DNA from: Cinnamomum chago
Taxonomy: Eukaryota; Streptophyta; Magnoliopsida; Laurales; Lauraceae
NCBI GenBank assembly: GCA_038049695.1
Contig: CP142452.1
Span: forward strand, 28,012,501 to 28,076,500
DNA length: 64,000 bases
Reading direction: 5' to 3'
In this document: positions 47,482 to 57,194 of the stretch, in pieces
Layout: the number at the start of each line of letters is the position of its first letter
Numbering within the stretch: the stretch's first letter is position 1
Made by a program: the position numbers and the translations under genes
The notes under the pieces: model-generated
Told to the model about the DNA's origin: nothing
What the model saw: only the letters and a program-made list of their open reading frames with translations
Database searches by the model: none

Positions 47482-48109
47482 GGGAGCTTCTGTTGGCACC
47501 CAAGAAATTGCTCCCCCCATACCAAAAAAAAAAAAAAAAAGAAATTTCCTTACCTAAATTACCCTTCCTCCTTCCCCACCTTCCCCCCCTCCACCCTCCT
47601 CCCTCCCTCCCTCCCCTCCCACCCTCCCATTCGCCGACTAGGAGGGAGACCAACTGGCAGTCCCTGGTGGCAACCCCGTCCAGCCTCCTTACCTCCTCTT
47701 CCTCCCTCCTCCACCTTCCCTTTCCTCTTTTCTTCTTCTTCCTCCCTCCCTCCCTCTCTATTCTCTCTCTTCCTTCCTCCCTCTCTATTCTATCTCTCCC
47801 TATCTCTCCCTCCCTCTTCATCTCCCTCCCACAGCGACGTCCGAAAGGGCGGCCTTCGGATGTTGCTATGGGAGGGAGAGAGAAAAAGAGGAGGGAGGGA
47901 AGAAGAGAGAGAACAGAGTGGGAGAGAAGGGGAGGGAGGCCGTTCGGGACTGGCTTCCGGCTGGTCTCCCTCTCAGCCGGTGACTGGGATCGGGGGGAGA
48001 GGGAGGAGGGTGAAGGGGGCAAAGGAGGAAGGAGTAGGAGTAATTTAGGAAAAAAATGATTTTTTTCTGTATGTGAAAAGTATTTTTCGGTGTGCCAGTA
48101 GAATGTCCC
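47482..48109. mobile_element. Fold-back (MITE-like) element with long inverted arms
   Basis: The left end GGGAGCTTCTGTTGGCACC pairs with the right end, which in reverse reads GGGACATTCTACTGGCAC. The left arm is a long C/T tract with CTCC repeats and the right arm a G/A tract. The centre is the palindrome GCGACGTCCGAA...TTCGGATGTTGC (about 47834-47869). Flanks TTAATTTT and TTAGTTTT suggest an 8-bp duplication with one mismatch, compatible with a hAT-like origin. Two overlapping open frames (47474-48022 minus and 47493-48059 plus) are products of the simple sequence. Confidence 0.78.
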
Positions 48110-48638
48110 TTAGTTTTTTACTCCTAAGTAAATACTAGCTCTAATCTAATATTTGATTGCTCTCTTCTCTTATTTAATGAACACAAAAGGTAATGGGCAA
48201 AAGAGGGTATGATGGAACTTGAAAGTTGTAAAAATAAATCTAAGTGCAACTTATTCGAGGATTTGGCCCACGATAAAGTTGAAATGGGCGAAAAATCATT
48301 CATGTCACTAACCCAACACACACGGTTGGATTAGGCTTTCACGGTGATGATGATTAATGACAACATTTAATGGTATAAAAATTTTGTCCCACAAATAGTT
48401 CTACTCTACCGGGCAGGATCACAGAATTCTGGGATTATTTTGACAATAAAAATCAATCATTATCAAAGCCTTGTCCCAACTATGTTGAGGTCGGCTACAG
48501 GGATTCTGTTTCTCACAATCAATCATTATTTGACAATAAAAACCCGAAATAAAATAATTGGGATTTTAGACGATCCAAACGTTAGATGTTTCATTTAAAA
48601 ATTTATTAGTATAAGATGTTAAGCACACACCACTACAG
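48110..48638. other. Intergenic, holds a short SINE fragment
   Basis: Apart from the SINE fragment at 48464-48516, I see no gene or repeat here before the copia LTR. Confidence 0.5.
48464..48516 (+). mobile_element. 5'-truncated Au-like SINE with 13-bp TSD
   Basis: CCTTGTCCCAACTATGTTGA followed by GGTCGGCTACAGGGATTC matches the 3' part of plant Au SINEs as I remember it. The 53-bp piece is flanked by AATCAATCATTAT at 48451-48463 and 48517-48529. The long duplication fits LINE-mediated retroposition. Confidence 0.68.
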
Positions 48639-50412
48639 TGTTAGGAATTTTGTAGATTGCAATTTGATGGATGCATAATCATTCTAGCATAATTTGATTT
48701 ACACACATATGCATTGTTTTAGATAAACTTGAAATCTTGTTTTATTCATGCATTGCTTTTAAGATTTGTAAAGGTTTTGTTTTATGCATGATTTGCTTTT
48801 AAAACTTGGATGCATTTGTTTTTTAAAAGAGTTTTAGAAATCAAGCTAGCCTTTGGTTTTAAAGTTTTGAATCATTTTAGGCTTTTTATGTTTCATGTTT
48901 TTAAACATCTTAGAATGATTTAAATCATGTATTCAAGCTTGATTTAGTGGCCCAAAAAGTTCCACAAAGAAAACCTTCAAATATGCAAAGTTGGAATTTT
49001 TGGTGATCCCGGCAGTGTCGCCGGTCGACCGGCCCAGAGGTCCCGGTCGACCGGGAACACTGCAGGCAGAAAGTGGCCTGGCGCACCAACGGTCATATTT
49101 CTGACCGTTGTGTGATCCCGGTCGATCAAGACCTGTTTGCAGGTCGACCGGGGACTAGCCGTTGGGCACTTTTTGCTATAAAAATGAGTTCTTTCCTTTG
49201 TCAAAGGTTGGAGATTTTGAAGACTCTTTTGAGGAGCTTTGAGACAAGACAAAGGGGATGAACTAAGAGAGACCAAAGAGTCATTTGGTGAGCTAAAGCT
49301 TGGATTAATGAAGTTAAATTTCTAAGTAAGCTCTACCTCTCTTAATCATAGTTTACATGCTTTGTTTAAGTTATTGGTAAATGATTTTGAGCATGATAAC
49401 TATGATGTGATGAATTCATTCTTCTCTCAATCTTTGATCTAATTAAGATTGGATTCTTCACTTTGTTTTCATCCAAGTAGTTTTTAAAACTTTCTTAATC
49501 ATGCTTAGTCTAAATCTTTGATTTCTTTTATATAGCATGATTCTTTTTCTTGGTTGAAACATTACTTGTTGTTTTCATTCACTTAAACATTAGTAAAATT
49601 AATTTGGTTTTGAAAACAACATTGCACATGCATCACATGTTCTAAGTTAGTCATTTTCATACAACTTGTGAGTCTTTGATTTTCATGTCATTAACAAGTT
49701 GATGTTCATACATGTGATTTGCATTAGACTTCAATCAAATCTTTCATGAGCTTTAAACTTTGAAATGCTTTAAGCATATATTTGATTGAGCTTTCTTTTT
49801 AAACTTGATTGAAGTTATCACACACAAACATCATGAGCATGCACATTTTCATTCATTTAGTGTTTGTGTGAGTTTGTTATTCACTTTCATATCCGCCTAT
49901 TTTAGAGGCAAATACATTGTGCTTAATTTGTATCTCTTAGAGTGATCTTTTGTGAAGACACTTTCTTAGAGAAATCTTCATTTGTAAAGGTTATTGCTTA
50001 GCCTAAGAAAAGCATTGTGTAAAGGTTATTGCTTAGCCTAAGAAAAGCATCTTGTAAAGGTTATTGCTTAGCCTAGAAAAGCACATTGAGAGGTTGTTGT
50101 TTAGCCTAGAAAAACAACATTGTAAGGGTTATTGCTTAGCCTAGTAAAAAGCATAAATAGTGGAAATCCGGTGGGGTGATTGGATCACAAGCCGGTAGTG
50201 GACGTAGGCATTGAGGCCGAACCACTATAAACCTTGGTGTTGTGGTGCTTGCTTGTGGTGATTCATTTGTTAGCTTCCGCATCTTGTATGGTATATCATC
50301 ACATGTGACTAGTTTATGTTAAGAAGTTAAAATTGGTCTAAATTGGTTACAATTGTAGCTCACCCTATTCACCCCCCCCCCCCCTCTAGGGTTAGGATCC
50401 CAAGGACTTTCA
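48639..50412 (+). mobile_element. LTR1 of element C
   Basis: It begins TGTTAGGAATTTTGTAG and ends GGACTTTCA. Its U3 is like that of the solo LTR at 25647-27843. GTCGAC palindromes lie at 49022-49150, the TATA box near 49180, and the U5 hairpin array at 49983-50155. An imperfect primer-binding site follows. Confidence 0.9.
49983..50155 (+). repeat. U5 hairpin array of LTR1
   Basis: Five units follow one another. Three use the stem TGCTT/AAGCA, one uses GTTGTTT/AAACAAC (50096-50102 with 50112-50118), and the last returns to TGCTT/AAGCA. The loop stays close to AGCCTAGAAA. It lies in the transcribed leader just upstream of the primer-binding site. Confidence 0.8.
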
Positions 50413-50414
50413 AT

Positions 50415-50427
50415 TGATATCAGAGCC
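50415..50427 (+). promoter_or_regulatory. Primer-binding site after LTR1 (one mismatch)
   Basis: TGATATCAGAGCC lies two bases after the LTR end. The standard initiator-Met site TGGTATCAGAGCC, seen intact after LTR2, has G where this has A. Confidence 0.85.
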
Positions 50428-50512
50428 ACGTGCTCTATCTTTTAGGATCAAGTGTTTGGAACTCTTGATTAGGTGTAAAAACCTAGAGTCAAAACCCTAG
50501 AGTTGTCCTTGC

Positions 50513-51925
50513 ATGAAATTCATTAGAATGGACTCCACTATGCTAGACTTTGTAGATTCTTCTAGACCCCTCATTCTTCCTTCTATTGGAGATTCAAACC
50601 CTCAATTAAATGAATATCAATTTGATTCAAAAGAGGAAGAAAATGAGTATGATGAAGATGATCTTCAACAAGCCTATAATGAATTATATACATTATCTTC
50701 AAAGCTTGATAAGAGAAATAAAAGTTTAAAAGAAGAATCAAATAGACTAAACAAAGAACTAGTCTCTTCAAAAGATGAACTTAGAGAGAAAGAAGAAGTA
50801 ATAAATTGTTTAGAATCTAAGTTCATGATCTCTTTAAATAATCTATCTAACATTCAAGATGAACTAAAAGAATTAAAGATGGATTATGATAATGTCAATA
50901 AGGAAAATTTAAATCTAAGAGATCAAATAAAAAGGCAAGACAAAGACTTTAGCAATTTAGAAGCCAAGTTGATTAAAAGTAAGTTAAAAACCAAAGAACT
51001 TGGATCTAATGTTGTTAATGAACTAAAACTTGAATTAAAACTTGCCAATGAAGAGCTAAGCAAATATAAGGAAATTGAAAATGAACTTTCAAAAGTCAAA
51101 AATGAAAATTCAATCCTTATAACCAAAGTCACTCAACTTGAAGGGTATAAACAAAAGTATGAGTGCAAGTTTACCCAAAGTGAAGAAAGACTTGAAAAAT
51201 TATTTAAATTGGGTAAATCTCATGGAGATAGGACGGGTCTTGGATTTAATAGGAATATGTCATATGACCCTAAATTCACCAACACTTTTGTGAAAGGTGA
51301 GTCCTCCTTCTCTAGCACTCTTTCTCCAATGTCCAAAACTAAATGTCATTATTGTGGTAAAGTAGGACATTTCAAATTTGAGTGCAAACTAAGAAGAAGC
51401 CATGTGTCTAAACCCCTCCTTGAACCCAAAAAGGTAGAATCTAAATCTATGAAGGGTAAGACACTAAAAATCAAAGAAGACTCCAAAAAGACTAAACAAG
51501 TTAAATCATTTAAAATGGAGTCTCCTAAGATAGATTCTAAAAAGTTTAAACAAGGTAAACCAAGTTTCAAAGAATCTATAAACAAAAAGCATCTCAACCT
51601 ATCTCCCTTATATCAACCCATGAAAGAACTTTTGGATAAAGTAACAAAGTTAAATTTAAAATTCAAAAGTCAAGTAAAGGGAGAAAATAAGAAGAAGAGA
51701 AAAGTGAAACAATCCCCTAAGAAACAAACTCACCAACATCAAAAGACTAATCACCAATCTAAGTTAAATTTAGTGAAATCTAAATATCATGGTGATAAGT
51801 TTAAATTGAAAATTTATCAAGTCAAATCTCCTATAGTTGGTGAGAAGTCCAAACTAGACCTCAAAGTTCAACCCTCTCAAGACCTTAGGTGGATTCCTAA
51901 AGTTATTTACCTAGCCAAACCTTAA
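50513..51925 (+). CDS. gag: Gag-like protein: coiled coil, CCHC knuckle, basic tail
   Basis: This is an intact 470-codon frame beginning 86 bases after the primer-binding site, with in-frame Met at residues 1 and 6. Residues about 40-235 are Lys/Glu/Leu-rich and should form a long coiled coil. GDRTGLGFNRN (about 243) is the conserved block before the knuckle in Sirevirus Gag. The zinc knuckle CHYCGKVGHFKFEC is at 278-291. The remaining 180 residues are strongly basic (Lys/Ser/Gln) and end with DLRWIPKV, the type of segment that precedes protease in Sireviruses. The N-terminal capsid-like (UBN2/DUF4219) region of ordinary Sirevirus Gag is absent. It would bind RNA and self-associate through the coil. 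It stops where pol should begin and is followed by the hairpin spacer. Confidence 0.85.
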   Translation: MKFIRMDSTMLDFVDSSRPLILPSIGDSNPQLNEYQFDSKEEENEYDEDDLQQAYNELYTLSSKLDKRNKSLKEESNRLNKELVSSKDELREKEEVINCLESKFMISLNNLSNIQDELKELKMDYDNVNKENLNLRDQIKRQDKDFSNLEAKLIKSKLKTKELGSNVVNELKLELKLANEELSKYKEIENELSKVKNENSILITKVTQLEGYKQKYECKFTQSEERLEKLFKLGKSHGDRTGLGFNRNMSYDPKFTNTFVKGESSFSSTLSPMSKTKCHYCGKVGHFKFECKLRRSHVSKPLLEPKKVESKSMKGKTLKIKEDSKKTKQVKSFKMESPKIDSKKFKQGKPSFKESINKKHLNLSPLYQPMKELLDKVTKLNLKFKSQVKGENKKKRKVKQSPKKQTHQHQKTNHQSKLNLVKSKYHGDKFKLKIYQVKSPIVGEKSKLDLKVQPSQDLRWIPKVIYLAKP

Positions 51926-53870
51926 GGCCTTGAACCTCTTTGACCAACCTATTCTTTTTAAGTTAAATCACTTTGTTGGTCATGTTGCTTTGCATTTTGT
52001 TCTTTCTTAGTTACATTTATTAAAATGCATTGTTTCTTTATGATCAATTGATTTTGTTTACATGCACCATTCTAGTTACATATCATGGTTTTCAAAATCT
52101 TTTGATTATAATTTCATCATGTTTGATTTGCTTTTTGTACACATATGTCTTGCATTGCATTTCTTTACATGATTAATTGATTGTGTTTTTAAAAGCTTTC
52201 ATAGCTAATTTATTCATGATCAATTGTTGTTGAATCATTTGTGTAGATGTCTTGGTAAGATTATTTGAACAAATGATTTGAATCAATTCAAGTTTTTCCA
52301 TGGATTTCTAAGTTATACTTTTATATGGAAAATCATTGTTTTGAAAAATCAACTTGTACGTGTTTCATTTAAGTTATATCTTTTAAAATACAATGTTGAA
52401 AATTGATCTTCAAAATCATTCTTTTTATGCTCATTGTTGGATTTTGTTTATCAAAATGATTTGAAGATTGTATGAATGGAAATGCTCTATAACATCATTA
52501 GTTATATTCATCTAAGCATGTTCCATGTTCTCATTTCCTTTTCTTTTGGTTTCATTGTCTTAGAATTGGAAATGAATGTTGTTTGCATCTTTGCTTATTT
52601 AGTTATTCTTTTTATATGCAAATGACAATTGGTTCCATGTATGGTTGTGATCTTAGTAATATTTGTAGAAACCATACTAGAACCCAAATCCATCCTCTAT
52701 GCTTTCTAGTCATATTTTTTTTTGGGATGGTTATGATGTTGATTCATGTATTTTCTCTAAGTGATATCATCCTCATACATGTTTCAACTTCATAGTAGTG
52801 TTCTTGATCATATGAAACTCTTTGAAATTCATTCCTCATATTTCTATATGTTTGATGGATATCTTAGATGTTGAATTCATATGATTTTGACACTTTGAAA
52901 ATTGCATGCATTACAAAGTTATATCCTTTTGCATTGCAATTTATCTTGTTCGTCACTATGCTCATTAGTCATATCTTTAAAAGTGATGAATATCCATTTA
53001 TGATGCTTGATGGAATTTTGTGTTTGTCACATTCTTGCTCTTAATCATGTTGTCAAATTCAATTGGTTTCATTTGGTATAATTTAAGATTGATTTGATTT
53101 CTTGTGATTGTGATAGACTTTGTGTACATTGGATTGAGCTTGATAGTTACATATTTGTTCCATGTCACACACCATTAGCATCATAAATTTCATGTTTGCC
53201 ACCTCTCTTGCTCATATTGGCATATCTCATGACCACCATGTTTATGTGTTCATAATATTGGTTGGTTATGAGTTGAGGTTGGCTTCATGCTTGAAATTCA
53301 TTTCACTCTTCTTGCACATGATAGTCATATCTTTTGATTGATTGAAATGATTTCAAAACTTACATAGCATATGATTTTCATAGTAAAATTATTTAATGCT
53401 ATGTTGAGTAAACCCCATTGCATCATGGATAGCTCTAATTTGGATTTATCCTAATAGTTATATTTTTAAATCCAGTTTAGAGTGATTGTGTTTAATAGTC
53501 ATATCCTTAAATCTCAATTGGTATTCTTTGTTTTTCCAATTGGTATCTATGATAGCTTTTCTCATTGACCTTGCTTTCTTTTGGTAATTTGATCATATTG
53601 AGCTTTATAGTTAAATGAATCTAATCCTTCTCTTGAAGTTGACCCTCAATTGGTAAAACCATCTTCTTCTTGCACCTAATAGTTAAATCTTTGTCAATAT
53701 GTTGACAAAAGGAGAGAATGGATTGAGGGGGAGTGTAAACCTTCATAGGAAGAATTAGTTTTGATCAAATTCACCCTTGGATTGACTTTGAGCCCTTAGA
53801 GATAACTTCCATACATGATAGCCTGTTATGTATTTCATTTTTTATTTCATTTATTAACAGGTGCTACTAA
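51926..53870 (+). other. Hairpin-array spacer 1 replacing pol
   Basis: No coding motif is present. The sequence is a succession of inverted repeats 50-110 bp apart, most with a loop resembling AGTTATATCT. Examples are TGACCAAC/GTTGGTCA (51941-51982), AATCATTTGT/ACAAATGATT (52233-52278), TTCGTCACT/AGTGATGAA (52949-52990) and ACATAGCAT/ATGCTATGT (53362-53404). It is homologous to 54752-56720, to 11420-12708 and to 13807-14880. Confidence 0.8.
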
Positions 53871-53929
53871 AAGGTATTTTCCTTGTTTCATGTGTGTAGG
53901 TACCTTTGCAATTTAATGTCAAAGGGGGA

Positions 53930-54751
53930 AAATTCAATCCTTATAACCAAAGTCACTCAACTTGAAGTTTACAAACAAAAGTATGAGTGCAAGTTTACCC
54001 AAAGTGAAGAAAGACTTGAAAAATTATTTAAATTGGGTAAATCTCATGTAGATAGGACGGGTCTTGGATTTAATAGGAATATGTCATATGACCCTAAATT
54101 CACCAACACTTTTGTGAAGGGTGAGTCCTCTTTCTCTAGCACTCTCTCTCTCAAATGTCCAAAACAAAATGTCATTATTGTGGTAAAGAAGGACATTTCA
54201 AATTTGAGTGCAAACTAAGAAGAAGCCATGTGTCTAAACCCCTCCTTGAACCCAAAAAGGTAGAATCTAAATCTATGAAGGGTAAGACACTAAAAAACAA
54301 AGAAGACTCCAAAAAGACTAAACAAGTTAAATCATTTAAAATGGAGTCTCCTAAGATAGATTCTAAAAAGTTTAAACAAGGTAAACCAAGTTTAAAAGAA
54401 TCTATGAACAAAAAGCTTCTCAACCTATCTCCCTTATATCAACCCATGAAAGAACTTTTGAAGAAAGTTACAAAGTTAAATCTAAAATTCAAAAGTCAAA
54501 TAAAGGGAGAATATAAGAAGAAAAGAAAAATGAACAAATCCCCTAAGAAACAAACTCACCAACATCAAAAGACTAATCACCAATCTAAGCTAAATTTAGT
54601 GAAATCTAAATATCATGGTGATAAGTTTAAATTGAAAATTTATCAAGTCAAATCTCCTTCAGTTGGTGAGATATCCAAACTAGACCTCAAAGTTCAACCC
54701 TCTCAAGACCTTAGGTGGATTCCTAAAGTTATTCACTTAGACAAACCTTAA
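53930..54751 (+). pseudogene. Second, partial gag copy (duplicated, frameshifted)
   Basis: This repeats the gag sequence from 51105 to 51925 after a junction in AAAGGGGGAAAATTCAATCC. A one-base insertion near 54150 splits it into two frames (53883-54218 and 54155-54751). The second frame keeps the knuckle CHYCGKEGHFKFEC and the basic tail and ends IHLDKP. It lacks the coiled-coil part and has no promoter or initiation context of its own. Confidence 0.88.
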
Positions 54752-56720
54752 GGCCTTGAACCTCCTTGACCAACCTATTCTTTATAGTTAAATCATTTTG
54801 TTGGTCATGTTGCATTTGCATTTTGTTTCTATATAGTTACATCTATTTAAATGCATTGTTTCTTTATGATCAATTGATTTTGTTTTCATACACCATTCTA
54901 AGTTACACTTCATGGTTTTCAAAATCTTTTGATTATAATTTCATCATGTTTGATTTGCTTCTTGCACACATATGTCTTGCATTGCATTTCTTTATATGAT
55001 TAATTGATTGTGATTTTAAAAGCTTTCATAGCTAATTTATTCATGATCAATTGTTGTTGAATCATTTGTGTAGATGTCATAGTAAGATTGTTTGAACAAA
55101 TGATTTGAATCAATTCAAGTTTTTCCATAGACTTCTAAGTTATATTTTTATATGGAAAATCATTGTTTTGAAAAATCAACTTGTATGTGTTTCAAGTAAG
55201 TCATATCTTTTAAAATACAATGTTGAGAATTGATCTTCAAATTCATTCCTTTTATGCTTATTGTTGGATTTTGTTTATCAAAATGATTTGAAGATTGTTT
55301 GAATGGAAATGCTCTATAACCTCATTAGTTATAATCAACTAAGCATGTTCCATGTTCTCATTTCCTTTTCTTTTGGTTTCATTATCTTAGAAATGGAAAT
55401 GTATGTTGTTTGCATCCTTGCTTATTTATTTACATTCTTTTTATATGCAAATGACTATTGGTTCCATGTATGGTTGTGATCTTAGTTATATTTGTAGAAA
55501 CCATACTAGAACTCAAATCCATCCTCTATGCTATCTAGTGATATCTTTTTGGATGGTTATGATGTTGATTCATGTATTTTCTCTAAGTGATATCATCTTT
55601 ATACATGTTTCAACTTCATAGTAGTGTTCTTGATCATATGAAACTCTTTGAAATCTATTCCTCATATTTCTATATGTTTCATGGATATCTTATATGTTGA
55701 ATTCATATGATTTTGACACTTTGGAAATTGCATGCTTTTCCAAGTCATATTCTTTTGCATTGCAATTTACCTTGTTCATCACTTTGCTCATTAGTTATAT
55801 CTTTATAAGTGATGAATATCCATTTATGTTGCTTGATGGAATTTTGTGTTTGTCACATCCTTGCTATTAATCATGTTGTCATATTCAATTGGTTTCATTT
55901 GGTATAATTTTCCATTGATTTCATATCCAATTGATGTCTTATCTTGTGTATGTGATAGACCTTGTGTACATTGGATTGATCTTGCTAGTTATATGTTTTC
56001 ATTCAATGTCACACTCCATTAGCATCATAATTTTCATGTTTGCCACCTCTCTTGCTCATATAGGTAAATCTCATGACCACCATGTTTATGTGTTCATAAT
56101 ATTGGTTGGTTAATTGTTGAGGTAGGCTTCATGTTTGAACTTCATTTCACTCATCTTACACTTTAATAAGTCATATTTATTGATTGAGTGAAATGATTTC
56201 AAAACTTACATAGCATATGATTTTCATAGTTAAATTGTTTAATGCTATGTTGAGTAAACCCCATTGCATCATGGATAGCTCTAATTTTGATTTTTCCTAA
56301 TAGTTATATTTTTAAATCCATTTTAGAGTGATTGTGTTTAATAGACTTATCTTTAAATCTCAATTGGTATTCTTTGTTTTTCCAATTGGTATCCATGATT
56401 GCTTCTCTCATTAGACCTTGCTTTCTTTTGGTAATTTGATCATATTGAGCTTTATAGTTAAATGAATCTAATCTTTTCCTTGAAGTTGACCCTCAATTGG
56501 TTAAACCATCTACTTCTTGAACCAAATAGTTATATCTTGTCAAAAGTTTGACAAAAGAAGAGAATGGATTGAGGGGGAGTGTAAACCTTCATAGGAAGTA
56601 TTAGTTTTGATCAAATTGACCCTTGGATTGCCTTTGAACCCTTAGAGATAACTCCCATACATGATAGCCTGTTATGTTTTTCATTTTCGATTTCTTTTGT
56701 TAACAGGTGCTACTAAAAGG
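54752..56720 (+). other. Hairpin-array spacer 2
   Basis: Homologue of 51926-53870 with scattered substitutions and small indels. It keeps the same inverted repeats, for example TGACCAAC/GTTGGTCA (54767-54807) and a 12-bp perfect TCATTTCACTCA/TGAGTGAAATGA pair (near 56142-56202). Confidence 0.8.
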
Positions 56721-57194
56721 TATTTTCCTTATTTCATGTGTGTAGGTACCTTTGCAATTTAATAGCAAAGGGGGAGAGAGCATTCAAGTACTCAAAGATC
56801 TCCTACTCTTCAAAGGGGGAGAGAGCATTCAAGTTCTCAAAAGGGTGAAGAGAATGTCCAAGTTTCCTAAGGAGAGTTGTGTATGATCTTCTACAAGGGG
56901 AGAGAATGCATATCTTGCCAAAGGGAGAGAGTGGTCAAAGGGGGAGAGCTTATAGAAGAAAGAAAGCTTGGAGCTAAAGAAGATGCTTGGCCATAGAGAG
57001 GAAGATGAAAAGAAAGCTTGAAGAATGATCAAGCTCCAAGCATCAAGAAGATTGAAGAAAAGAGCCCAAGAGCCCAAGCTAAGAGGAGGAGCATCCAAGA
57101 AGATTTCAAGACTTGTCCAGCTTAGGGGGAGCTGAAGACTTGGTGTGTTATTTCAATGATGAGTAAGTTGCCATCAAATTGCAAAGGGGTAGAT
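56721..57194 (+). promoter_or_regulatory. Multiple polypurine tracts before LTR2
   Basis: AAAGGGGGAGAGAG-type tracts occur at 56767, 56813, 56937 and 57124, and the final one is GCAAAGGGGTAGAT (57181-57194) abutting LTR2. Repeated polypurine tracts near the 3' LTR are a reported Sirevirus trait. The last tract has one G changed to T compared with the other elements. Confidence 0.78.

Noticed and set aside
47493..48059. 188-codon Pro/Ser-rich frame and its minus-strand twin
   Set aside because: Both are translations of the C/T and G/A tracts of the fold-back element.
49981..50155. CRISPR-like array of short repeats
   Set aside because: The units are directly adjacent hairpins in a plant LTR; there are no unique spacers.
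54766..56113. Several small hydrophobic frames in the spacer (54766-54999, 55403-55621, 55931-56113)
   Set aside because: They are T-rich spacer sequence; frames are not conserved between the homologous spacers, while the inverted repeats are.
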